Positions 1 to 5,036 of a stretch of DNA of 5,036 nucleotides are shown one piece after another (within the stretch, counting starts at the first letter, position 1; every line of letters begins with the position of its first letter). The notes under the pieces were generated by a model. It had not been told where the DNA came from and made no database searches. It saw only the letters and a list, made by a program, of their open reading frames with translations. Made by a program: the position numbers and the translations under genes. Source of the stretch: Pyrinomonadaceae bacterium (GTDB lineage: Bacteria; Acidobacteriota; Blastocatellia; Pyrinomonadales; Pyrinomonadaceae); contig JACCTF010000874.1 in assembly GCA_013812565.1 (NCBI GenBank), positions 1 through 5,036 of the forward strand, written 5' to 3'.

Positions 1-591
1 GTATTCAAGCGAGTTTGTCTCGAATCGCTTCCCGCCGCCGTGCGTGATGGTCCCCGTAGGCTTCAGTAGCAGCAGGCTTTTGGCCGGTTCGACGATGGAG
101 ACGCGCCGGGCGGCCGCCTGTCTTGTAAGCACCGCGTGGTCCGTGTCTGGATCATCGCCGCGAAGCGTTAGTTTGAATCCGTTCTTTCCGGCGGACGAGC
201 CGTGACAAGCGCCGGAGTTGCAGCTGTACTTGGTCAGGACAGCCTGGACGTGGTTGCGAAAGCTCCATCCGTTCGGGCCGGGAGACGGGCCGGCGAGAGG
301 GCTCGGGACGTTGGAATTACTTTCCGCTTTGGCAGCTTCTTTGGCAGCCTCATCCGCTGCCGCCGCCGCGGCACTGCTTTTATCACCGGCCTTTTCAATC
401 TTGGGAGCACTTTGCTTAACTTGTTCGGCGTGCTTTTGCTCGTCATACCCGTATATGTCCGCGCCGGGTAAAACTGGTGAAGCCGCATCATCAGTTCGTG
501 ATGAAGCTGAGCGGGTGATTCCGGCGAACACAGCAAGGATAAGAACGAGTAAAGCTATCTTTAGTTTTTTTAGGTTAGAGTGCTCGGCCAC
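1..591 (-). CDS. DUF1549-type (planctomycete cytochrome-associated) exported protein, N-terminal part
   Basis: The gene is cut by the left edge, leaving the first 197 codons. The N-terminus has lysines 8, 9 and 11, then a hydrophobic stretch at about residues 12-25, so it is probably a signal peptide or anchor. A low-complexity Ala/Lys/Glu linker follows at about 56-95. A globular start then carries C124-NSGA-C129-H130-G, a GKNGFKLTLRGDDP stretch, KSLLLLKPTG and HGGG. This order is what I recall at the start of DUF1549/DUF1553 proteins of Planctomycetes and Acidobacteriota, where the Cys/His motif is taken as cytochrome-like. Spacing here is CX4CH rather than the standard CXXCH, so haem binding is possible but unproven. 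The missing part should hold the DUF1549 and DUF1553 domains. The frame is open from the upstream gene's stop to the GTG at 591, with no ATG. GTG is chosen because GGGAG lies 8 nt before it and the signal peptide begins there. It lies 62 bp after the DUF1501 gene on the same strand, so co-transcription is likely. Confidence 0.87.
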   Translation of the reverse strand, partial: MAEHSNLKKLKIALLVLILAVFAGITRSASSRTDDAASPVLPGADIYGYDEQKHAEQVKQSAPKIEKAGDKSSAAAAAADEAAKEAAKAESNSNVPSPLAGPSPGPNGWSFRNHVQAVLTKYSCNSGACHGSSAGKNGFKLTLRGDDPDTDHAVLTRQAAARRVSIVEPAKSLLLLKPTGTITHGGGKRFETNSLEY

Positions 592-599
592 TGTAGTTT

Positions 600-604
600 C
601 TCCC
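600..604 (-). promoter_or_regulatory. Ribosome binding site supporting the GTG start at 591
   Basis: On the minus strand GGGAG sits 8 nt before the GTG. It decides this start, because the frame is open further upstream and offers no ATG. Confidence 0.6.
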
Positions 605-618
605 GCAGACAAAGTGTT

Positions 619-642
619 GTCACAAACTAAAGTCTGTGCTAC
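619..642. repeat. Degenerate copy of the 27-bp palindrome found at 2371-2397
   Basis: The right half (630-642) matches 12 of 13 bases of the right arm of the perfect palindrome at 2371-2397. The left half (621-628) is its imperfect complement: arms CACAAACT and AGTCTGTG, separated by AA, differ at one position. In a minus-strand transcript that position is a G-U pair, so the DUF1501-DUF1549 mRNA could form an 8-bp hairpin between its two genes. No T-tract follows on either strand, so a strong intrinsic terminator is unlikely. It may be a dispersed REP-like element or an mRNA-processing or stability element. Confidence 0.6.
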
Positions 643-653
643 TTGTGTCCGAT

Positions 654-2027
654 TTAGAACAGTTCGTTGACTGGTTCGATGTCGTGATCAATCAAGCGAA
701 TCGGGCGCGCTTGCGAACTTTGTATCTCGTGCGCCAGGGCGATGCCCAGAGCTTTGTAGATCGTCGCGGCGATCGCCCCCGGAGCGGTTGGTCGATCCTT
801 CGGATAACCGCCGATCTCATCCGAGGAGCCGACGACGCGGCCCCCTTTAACTCCGCCCCCGGCAAACAGAATGGTCCAGCACTGCGGCCAGTGATCGCGC
901 CCGCCCGCCGGATTGATCTTCGGCGTCCGCCCGAATTCGCCAAGCGCCACCACGAGCGTGTTCTCAAGCATGCCGCGCTGATGCAGATCTTCGAGCAGCG
1001 AACTGTAGGCGTTGTCGAACATCGGCCCAACCAAATCCTTATAACAACTGATCGGACTAAACGGTTTCGAGCCGTGAATGTCCCATGTGATCTCGTTGAA
1101 AACGGTCTCAAACATATTGACTGTTACAAACCGGACGCCGCGCTCCACCAGGCGGCGCGCCAGCAGACAACTTTGGCCGAAGCGATTACGACCATATTTA
1201 TCGCGCACGGTCTCAGATTCTTTCTTCAGCTCAAAAGCTTCACGCGCTTCCGCCGAAGACATCAGCGTGTAGGCTTGGCTGAATGTGGAATCGAGCAGCT
1301 TGGCATCCCCGCTCGACTCTAGTTGTTTCACCGCACCGTCAACCAACTGCCGCAAGTTGCGGCGGCGCTCGACGCGCATCGACGAAAGATAGTCGGGCGG
1401 AAGCATATCGGGGACTTCGAATTTTGGATCGGAGGGGTCAGCGTTCAAGACAAAGGGATCGTGGATCTTGCCGAGGAAACCGGCTGTCTGGCCGTGCGGC
1501 ATGTTGCCGCCGGTGTTACCGATGGGGCGGGGCAGCAGCACGTGCGGCGGGACATCCCCCTTCGGCCCCTTCAGTTTACCGAGCACGCAGCCGATGTGCG
1601 GATATTCGATGCCTCCCTGGAAAAGCCTGCCGGTCTGCATCATTTGGTGGCCCGTGTCGTGGACGGCCGCCGCCGTGTGGTAACACGACCGCACCAGCGA
1701 ATACTTATCGGCGTGCTTAGCCATGCGCGGAAAGATTTCGCTGATCTGAATGCCGTCGGCGTTGGTATTAATTGGACGGTGCGGGCCGCGAATCTCTAGG
1801 GGAGCATCGGGTTTCATGTCCCAAGTATCAAGCTGTGACGGGCCGCCGACGAGGAAGAGCATGATGCAGTTAACGTCTTTGTCTTTGTTAATAGCACCGC
1901 TAGCTTTCAGTTTGAACAGATCGTTCATCGTCAGCCCGAGGAACGCCAATGATCCGGCATGAAGAAAGTCTCGGCGTTTCATGCCGTCACAAAACTCAAC
2001 CGCCTTTTCAGCATCAAATTTGAACAT
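654..2027 (-). CDS. DUF1501 domain-containing protein with Tat-type signal
   Basis: This is a complete 457-residue protein, a normal length for DUF1501 proteins, which belong to the alkaline phosphatase/sulfatase-like fold group and have no settled substrate. The N-terminus has the family's CDG-x-x-RRDFL pattern (C13-L22) followed by a hydrophobic stretch, indicating twin-arginine export of a folded, possibly metal-binding protein. Family motifs in order are LVGGPSQLDTWD (59-70), HDTGH (123-127), WDIHG (315-319), GEFGRTPKIN (363-372), GRDHW (376-380), and the C-terminal EPVNELF. The ATG at 2027 is preferred over the internal ATG at 1982 because the CDG segment before the twin arginines is usual in the family and AAGGAA lies just upstream. 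The stop is TAA at 656-654. The downstream DUF1549-type gene on the same strand is a common partner; the two are thought to work together at the cell envelope, but the reaction is unknown. The open plus-strand frames across this gene are shadows. Confidence 0.95.
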   Translation of the reverse strand: MFKFDAEKAVEFCDGMKRRDFLHAGSLAFLGLTMNDLFKLKASGAINKDKDVNCIMLFLVGGPSQLDTWDMKPDAPLEIRGPHRPINTNADGIQISEIFPRMAKHADKYSLVRSCYHTAAAVHDTGHQMMQTGRLFQGGIEYPHIGCVLGKLKGPKGDVPPHVLLPRPIGNTGGNMPHGQTAGFLGKIHDPFVLNADPSDPKFEVPDMLPPDYLSSMRVERRRNLRQLVDGAVKQLESSGDAKLLDSTFSQAYTLMSSAEAREAFELKKESETVRDKYGRNRFGQSCLLARRLVERGVRFVTVNMFETVFNEITWDIHGSKPFSPISCYKDLVGPMFDNAYSSLLEDLHQRGMLENTLVVALGEFGRTPKINPAGGRDHWPQCWTILFAGGGVKGGRVVGSSDEIGGYPKDRPTAPGAIAATIYKALGIALAHEIQSSQARPIRLIDHDIEPVNELF

Positions 2028-2183
2028 GTCTCTTTCCTTCCTGGAACGAAATGTTGGCCCCTATATGTGAAGACAAAGAACCATCTCCTTGCATTTTCCA
2101 CATAGGAGAATGTTATGACTAAAGTTGGAAGATGCGCTCGCTCATTTGACTCGACCTGACGTGTGACAAATAGTTGTGGCAAT

Positions 2184-2208
2184 GTGACAGTAAAAGAGAA
2201 GCTGTCAC
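2184..2208. promoter_or_regulatory. Small inverted repeat in the leader of the DUF1501 unit
   Basis: GTGACAG (2184-2190) and CTGTCAC (2202-2208) form a perfect 7-bp inverted repeat around an 11-nt AG-rich loop. A further TGTGACA at 2162-2168 lies exactly 21 bp, about two helical turns, before the TGTGACA at 2183-2189. This could be an operator for a dimeric regulator or an mRNA hairpin in the 5' leader. No known factor is assigned. Confidence 0.3.
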
Positions 2209-2233
2209 TGTTTTCGGTGTGGGGAACAATTGT

Positions 2234-2263
2234 TAAATACAAGAATTACTTAGCACTTGTCAA
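2234..2263 (-). promoter_or_regulatory. Candidate sigma-70-type promoter for the DUF1501/DUF1549 unit
   Basis: On the minus strand there is a perfect TTGACA -35 (2263-2258), an 18-bp spacer and a weak TATTTA -10 (2239-2234). A transcript would start near 2227 and leave a leader of about 200 nt before the ATG at 2027. The perfect -35 lies in an AT-rich stretch, but the -10 matches only about half the consensus, so this is tentative. Confidence 0.33.
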
Positions 2264-2282
2264 ACAATCGACAACAGTTGCG

Positions 2283-2468
2283 GAGTTCGTGGTGCGGGGT
2301 ACGGAGCTGCGAGGCGTGATCTTGGCTTCACTAAATTGGGCGACACAACAATGGAACACGCGGCAGCGTCGTCGCACAGACTTCAAGTCTGTGCGACATC
2401 GTCACGATCTGCTGTGGGTCGATAATTAGTTTGTGAACTTCGCACTCCGAACTCCACACTCCGAACTC
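2283..2468. repeat. MITE-like decayed inverted-repeat unit
   Basis: The left end (2283-2311) and the right end (2441-2468, reverse complement) match at roughly 23 of 28 positions with one single-base gap, forming imperfect terminal inverted repeats. Weaker complementarity continues inward: TTCAC, a TAAATT/TAATT block, CGAC and a CACAACA/CACAGCA block occur in the same order on the left arm and on the complement of the right arm. A perfect palindrome (2371-2397) lies near the midpoint. ACAACAGTTG (2271-2280) and ACAACAATTG (2471-2480) flank the unit as a 9-of-10 direct repeat that could be an old target duplication. No coding capacity is evident. It may be a miniature mobile element, or two oppositely oriented copies of a G-rich intergenic repeat. 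Confidence 0.5.
2371..2397. repeat. Perfect 27-bp palindrome (REP-like)
   Basis: Two perfectly complementary 13-bp arms, GTCGCACAGACTT and AAGTCTGTGCGAC, surround a single C at 2384. As RNA or single-stranded DNA this gives an 11-bp stem with a TTCAA loop. No T-run follows, so it is not a classical terminator. A degenerate copy occurs at 619-642. The core CACAGACTT..AAGTCTGTG resembles dispersed palindromes I recall from Acidobacteriota and Planctomycetes; that recollection is not verified here. Confidence 0.85.
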
Positions 2469-2470
2469 AT
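2443..2470. repeat. Two tandem copies of a 14-bp unit
   Basis: CACTCCGAACTC occurs at 2443-2454 and 2457-2468 with a 14-bp period; only the last base of the unit differs (CA against AT at the end). This tandem pair makes up the right arm of the larger inverted-repeat unit. Confidence 0.8.
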
Positions 2471-2591
2471 ACAACAATTGTGACAGGGGTTGCGCTTCCT
2501 AGGATGAGCCATACGTTGATGAATCTTTCGTCATCGGGTACAGCCTATGACAGAAAATGACGGAATAGTTCAACCGGAAACACGCGCAACG

Positions 2592-2620
2592 TTTACAGAT
2601 CTTCTTTGCGCCCTGATAAT
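2592..2620 (+). promoter_or_regulatory. Sigma-70-type promoter for the exported protein gene
   Basis: TTTACA (2592-2597) and GATAAT (2615-2620) are separated by exactly 17 bp. Each hexamer matches the consensus at five of six positions. Transcription would start near 2627, leaving a leader of about 85 nt before the TTG at 2712. This is the best promoter match I found in the window. Confidence 0.55.
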
Positions 2621-2697
2621 GAGCGGGCTCTTAGCTGCGGCCGTCAAGCATCACCGAAGACAGCAACTCTCCCCGCCGCGGCTTCAATCGATAATTT

Positions 2698-2703
2698 AGG
2701 AGA
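2698..2703 (+). promoter_or_regulatory. Ribosome binding site supporting the TTG start at 2712
   Basis: AGGAGA ends 8 nt before the TTG. An in-frame TAG at 2697-2699 rules out any longer product, so TTG is the start that keeps the whole signal peptide. Confidence 0.75.
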
Positions 2704-2711
2704 AGCAGGAT

Positions 2712-3707
2712 TTGAAAAGACTTGCCGTGTTGCTCGTTGCTCTCGCTGCAACGACCGCACCCTCGAACGCGCAAAGCCGGACCAACTCTTTCCCGTTGAG
2801 AACATCCCCCGAAGCTCAATCGCTACCTTCCCCCAATCAGACAGTTAAGTTCGTTATTCCTTTTGATATAAACATATCTGGTCGAGTTTCGATCTCGCCG
2901 GACATCGCCGATTTTCGGCGGGCGGAACTGAAGCAAAGAATTGTGGAAGCAGCATTAATCAATTTCCAACAGAGCATCAAGGAGAGTCTGAGTCGCATCG
3001 AGCAGGAACCCGGCGGGAACGGTAAAGCGATTACAGAACCTTCTTCTATCTCAGCGAAGCCGGTGGAAATTCCGCAAAAGAAATCTTCCTACATTACCCC
3101 GAACGGACATTCTAAATTTCACTGGGGACCGGCCATCAAACAATCGCTTCTTTTCCTGGGCATCCAGCACGGCTATGCCTTGACTCAACCGAAGACCCGC
3201 AGAAACTTACGCGGCCCGTTCCTGAAGGACTACTTCGAATCGCTCGGCAACCTAAAGGGGTGGGCCGACGGCGGGAGGTTCTTCACCAACTACATCGCAC
3301 ATCCGATGCAGGGATCGATGACCGGCTTTATCCAAATCCACAATGACCCGAAGGGAATGAGGGAGGAGTTCGGTCGCTCCAAAAATTATTGGAAGAGCCG
3401 CATGAAAGCGATGGCGTGGTCTGCCGCGTGGAGCACCCAGTTTGAATTAGGCCCCATCAGCCAAGCCTCAATCGGCAACGTCGGAAAGAGCCGAAAGTTA
3501 ACGTACGTAGACTTAGTGATTACGCCGACCGCGGGCAGCGCCCTGCTTGTAACCGAGGATGCAATGGATCGCTATGTTGTGCGATGGATCGAGCGGCGAA
3601 CCAACCGTCTCGCCGTGCGCATTCCCACCAGAATGCTGCTCAATCCGACGCGAACTTGCGCTAACCTGCTTCGCTTCAAGAAGCCTTGGCACAGAGACAC
3701 CCGCTGA
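2712..3707 (+). CDS. Conserved exported protein of unknown function, Acidobacteriota-type family
   Basis: This is a 331-residue protein from a TTG start to TGA. The signal peptide is clear: K2-R3, a hydrophobic core at 4-13 and a likely cut after A20 (SNA-QS). Residues 21-130 are polar and probably a linker, with a possible helix at about 68-98. The conserved-looking part is 135-331: FHWGPAIKQSL (136-146), LGIQHGYAL (149-157), GPFLKDYF (168-175), GWADGGRFFTNYIAHPMQG (183-201), NDPKG (211-215), YWKSR (226-230), STQFELGPIS (241-250), VDLVITPTAG (266-275) and the terminal PWHRDTR. From memory, the HP-x-x-G, ELGPIS-ASIG and C-terminal pattern recurs in unannotated exported proteins of Acidobacteriota and is distantly like DUF3943-type outer-membrane proteins. 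Alternating polar and aromatic segments would suit an outer-membrane barrel, which is inference. It lies alone between two spacers, so no operon partner suggests a role. Confidence 0.87.
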   Translation: MKRLAVLLVALAATTAPSNAQSRTNSFPLRTSPEAQSLPSPNQTVKFVIPFDINISGRVSISPDIADFRRAELKQRIVEAALINFQQSIKESLSRIEQEPGGNGKAITEPSSISAKPVEIPQKKSSYITPNGHSKFHWGPAIKQSLLFLGIQHGYALTQPKTRRNLRGPFLKDYFESLGNLKGWADGGRFFTNYIAHPMQGSMTGFIQIHNDPKGMREEFGRSKNYWKSRMKAMAWSAAWSTQFELGPISQASIGNVGKSRKLTYVDLVITPTAGSALLVTEDAMDRYVVRWIERRTNRLAVRIPTRMLLNPTRTCANLLRFKKPWHRDTR

Positions 3708-3713
3708 TAGTAG

Positions 3714-3741
3714 TGATGAGTAATGAGTAATGGGTGATGAG
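3714..3741. repeat. Four tandem heptamers, consensus TRATGRG
   Basis: The units TGATGAG, TAATGAG, TAATGGG and TGATGAG follow each other without gaps, seven bases downstream of the TGA stop of the preceding gene. The period is not a multiple of three and each unit contains a stop, so the array blocks translation in several plus-strand frames. Similar arrays are familiar to me from Blastocatellia spacers, which is recollection rather than a search result. Confidence 0.85.
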
Positions 3742-3912
3742 TAGAAGCGTTTGCTTGTTAGTTGAACGAACTCTGACTGCTTGTCCGACGCTCTACTCGC
3801 GGCGGCTTGCAGGCTGGAGAAGGGAAGGGACGTACTGTTGTGTATGTGAACTTTCAGTTAGTCATACCCGCTGTGTCTTTGATAATCTTACGCCCCCAAC
3901 TGATGGATTAAA

Positions 3913-3933
3913 GAGGTCGGAGGTCAGAGGTCA
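3913..3933. repeat. Three tandem heptamers, consensus GAGGTCR
   Basis: GAGGTCG, GAGGTCA and GAGGTCA are contiguous. The period equals that of the array at 3714-3741 but the unit is unrelated. It is non-coding, with no associated hairpin. Confidence 0.85.
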
Positions 3934-4027
3934 ATCAAAACGAGTTGCTCGACGCTCGCTCCGCTTTTTCGTGCGTGATGATCAGTCCGCGCTTCATCTT
4001 GGCTCTTATTACGCCGCACAGGTTTTC

Positions 4028-4072
4028 AGCCCCACAAGGGCGTAAGAATTACAGCCCACGGCGTCGGCCGTG
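4028..4072. repeat. Two-hairpin intergenic element before the XylF-like gene
   Basis: A small hairpin (GCCC 4029-4032 with GGGC 4038-4041) is followed after 15 nt by a 6-bp hairpin (CACGGC 4057-4062 with GCCGTG 4067-4072, loop GTCG). The arrangement, CAGCCCC..GGGCG then AGCCCACGG..CCGTG, resembles decayed copies of a two-stem repeat I recall from Planctomycetes and Acidobacteriota. It lies 10-55 nt before the ribosome binding site, so it could also sit in the mRNA leader. No T-run follows, so termination is unlikely. Confidence 0.4.
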
Positions 4073-4081
4073 AGGACAAAC

Positions 4082-4087
4082 AAGGAG
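4082..4087 (+). promoter_or_regulatory. Ribosome binding site of the XylF-like gene
   Basis: AAGGAG ends 8 nt before the ATG at 4096, a near-ideal spacing. It fixes the start that gives a complete lipoprotein signal peptide. Confidence 0.8.
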
Positions 4088-4095
4088 CATAATTG

Positions 4096-5036
4096 ATGGC
4101 ATACGTCCGTACGTTAACGACGCTTGTGCTGGCGGTTGCATTGGCTGGGTGTGTGAGCGCGCCGCCGGAGCAGAACGCAGGTGGAACCAGAGAGAATAAA
4201 TCGGGACCCATCCGCATCGGGCTTTCGATGGACACGCTCAAAGAAGAACGCTGGCAACGCGACCGGGATCTGTTTGTGGCGCGCGCCAGGGAACTCGGCG
4301 CAGAGGTTCTAGTGCAGGTGGCTAACGGCGACGACGCAACGCAGATTCAGCAGGCGGAGAATTTGTTGACGCAGGGTGTTGATGTGCTTGTGGTGATACC
4401 ACACAACGGCGTGAATGCCGCTTCCATCGTTGACTCGGCAAAGCGGCAGAATGTTCCGGTAATTTCCTACGACCGCTTGATCATGAATCCTTCGATTGAC
4501 CTCTATGTTTCCCACCAGGTGACGAAGATCGGCGAGATGCAGGCGCAGTACCTGCTTGACCGCGCCGCGCGTGGCAACTACGTCATCATCGGCGGCTCGC
4601 CGACCGACAACAACGCGAAGCTGCTTCACGACGGACAGATGAAAGTATTGCAACCCGCAGTTGATCGTGGCGACGTTCGCATAGTTTTCGATCAATACTC
4701 AAGAGAGTGGTTGCCAAGCGAAGCCTTGCGGAACACGGAGAACGCACTGACGCAGAACAACGACCAGGTGGTCGCCGTCGTCGCTTCCAATGACGGAACA
4801 GCAGGCGGTGCTATTCAAGCGCTTGAGGAGAAAAAGCTGACCGGCAAGGTCTTAGTCTCCGGTCAGGATGCCGACCTTCCGGCCTTGCAGCGCATCGTTC
4901 AAGGCACGCAGACGATGACGATCTACAAGCCGATCCAGCCGCTTGCCCATAGCGCGGCGGAAGCGGCGGTGAAACTCGCCCGCGGCGAAAAGGTTGATGC
5001 CCCGACAACTATCGATGTCAACGGACGACAGGTCCC
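4096..5036 (+). CDS. xylF: D-xylose ABC transporter substrate-binding lipoprotein (C-terminus beyond window)
   Basis: The first 313 codons are present; E. coli XylF has about 330 residues, so only the C-terminal end is missing. The protein captures D-xylose outside the inner membrane and delivers it to the XylH permease and XylG ATPase, whose genes would be expected to the right. The N-terminus is a lipoprotein signal with lipobox L16-A17-G18-C19, then a flexible linker to about residue 37. The periplasmic-binding-protein type I fold follows. Motifs shared with E. coli XylF, from memory, are ERWQ (51-54), VQVANG (73-78), YDR (125-127), GGSPTDNNAKL (166-176), GQMKVL (180-185), VVASND (228-233), TAGGAIQAL (235-243), SGQDADL (255-261), GTQTMT (270-275) and YKPI (277-280). 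These include the sugar-contacting loops, so xylose is favoured over ribose, galactose or multiple-sugar binding. V20 after the lipidated cysteine gives no inner-membrane retention signal of the Asp type. No xylR or xylAB gene lies in view. Confidence 0.93.
   Translation, partial: MAYVRTLTTLVLAVALAGCVSAPPEQNAGGTRENKSGPIRIGLSMDTLKEERWQRDRDLFVARARELGAEVLVQVANGDDATQIQQAENLLTQGVDVLVVIPHNGVNAASIVDSAKRQNVPVISYDRLIMNPSIDLYVSHQVTKIGEMQAQYLLDRAARGNYVIIGGSPTDNNAKLLHDGQMKVLQPAVDRGDVRIVFDQYSREWLPSEALRNTENALTQNNDQVVAVVASNDGTAGGAIQALEEKKLTGKVLVSGQDADLPALQRIVQGTQTMTIYKPIQPLAHSAAEAAVKLARGEKVDAPTTIDVNGRQV

Larger units (their letters stand above)
2028..2711. other. Divergent intergenic region (684 bp) with no convincing gene
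   Basis: This spacer separates the minus-strand DUF1501 unit from the plus-strand exported protein. It contains candidate promoters in both directions, the 7-bp inverted repeat near 2190, a palindrome AACAATTGTT (2225-2234), the decayed inverted-repeat unit 2283-2468 and the ribosome binding site for the TTG start. Short open frames here (plus strand 2163-2429 and 2606-2848, minus strand 1979-2242) have no recognisable motif, no good ribosome binding site and no plausible protein character. I see no tRNA, rRNA or riboswitch. Confidence 0.7.
3708..4095 (+). other. Intergenic region before the XylF-like gene (388 bp)
   Basis: I find no convincing gene here. The open plus-strand frame at 3734-4045 is rich in Cys and Arg, has no ribosome binding site or family motif, and runs through the repeat arrays. 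The region carries two heptamer arrays and a two-hairpin element. There is no clear intrinsic terminator for the upstream gene. GATAAT at 3880-3885 could be a -10 box for the XylF-like gene, but no good -35 stands at the right distance, so no promoter is called. Confidence 0.6.

Noticed and set aside
218..670. 150-codon open frame on the plus strand
   Set aside because: It lies antisense to the DUF1549-type coding sequence, and its Ala/Ser run is the complement of the real protein's Ala-rich linker.
636..1322. 228-codon open frame on the plus strand
   Set aside because: It is antisense to the clear DUF1501 gene, is rich in Arg, has no family motif and no ribosome binding site. It is a shadow of high-GC codon use.
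2115..2159. 14-codon plus-strand ORF beginning MTKVGRC after GGAGA
   Set aside because: It has a plausible ribosome binding site but no promoter, motif or conserved context. A leader peptide cannot be supported from one sequence.
2371..2397. Palindrome considered as a rho-independent terminator
   Set aside because: No T-tract follows on either strand and no gene ends nearby, so a repeat element fits better.
2163..2429. 88-codon plus-strand open frame in the divergent spacer
   Set aside because: It reads through the inverted-repeat arm and the palindrome, has no ribosome binding site and gives no recognisable protein.
3860..3885. Possible promoter for the XylF-like gene with GATAAT at 3880-3885
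   Set aside because: The hexamer at the correct spacing (TTAGTC or neighbours) is a poor -35 box, and the start would be about 200 nt from the gene.
3714..3933. Tandem repeats considered as a CRISPR array
   Set aside because: The units are only 7 bp and contiguous without spacers, and no cas gene is present.
3734..4045. 103-codon plus-strand open frame before the XylF-like gene
   Set aside because: It begins inside one heptamer array and runs through another. Its Cys/Arg-rich composition and lack of a ribosome binding site indicate chance.

Overview
The window looks like chromosomal DNA from an Acidobacteriota bacterium, possibly class Blastocatellia. No marker gene proves this. Three things point that way: a DUF1501 gene paired with a planctomycete-type-cytochrome/DUF1549 gene, an exported protein of a family I recall mainly from Acidobacteriota, and intergenic spacers full of short palindromes and 7-bp tandem repeats of a kind I associate with those genomes. 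Coding GC is moderate and two of the four genes use non-ATG starts. The taxonomic call is inference.

Layout. (1) Positions 1-2027, minus strand: a two-gene unit read right to left. A Tat-signal DUF1501 protein (2027-654) is followed after 62 bp by the N-terminal part of a DUF1549-type protein with a CX4CH cytochrome-like motif (591 to beyond the left edge). (2) Positions 2028-2711: a 684-bp divergent spacer with no convincing gene. It holds candidate promoters facing both ways and a roughly 190-bp decayed inverted-repeat unit whose middle carries a perfect 27-bp palindrome. A degenerate copy of that palindrome lies between the two minus-strand genes. (3) Positions 2712-3707, plus strand: an exported conserved protein of unknown function starting at TTG. 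(4) Positions 3708-4095: a non-coding spacer with two unrelated 7-bp tandem arrays and a two-hairpin element just before the next gene. (5) Positions 4096-5036, plus strand: the first 313 residues of a XylF-type D-xylose ABC transporter binding protein with a lipoprotein signal, running off the right edge.

Functionally, the DUF1501/DUF1549 pair is a recurrent envelope-associated module of unresolved function. The XylF-like gene probably begins a pentose-uptake operon whose ATPase and permease genes would lie to the right. Nothing in the sequence links the central exported protein to either neighbour. I see no CRISPR array, RNA gene, transposase, phage gene or defence system. The most distinctive material is the repeat content of the two spacers, above all the MITE-like unit at 2283-2468.
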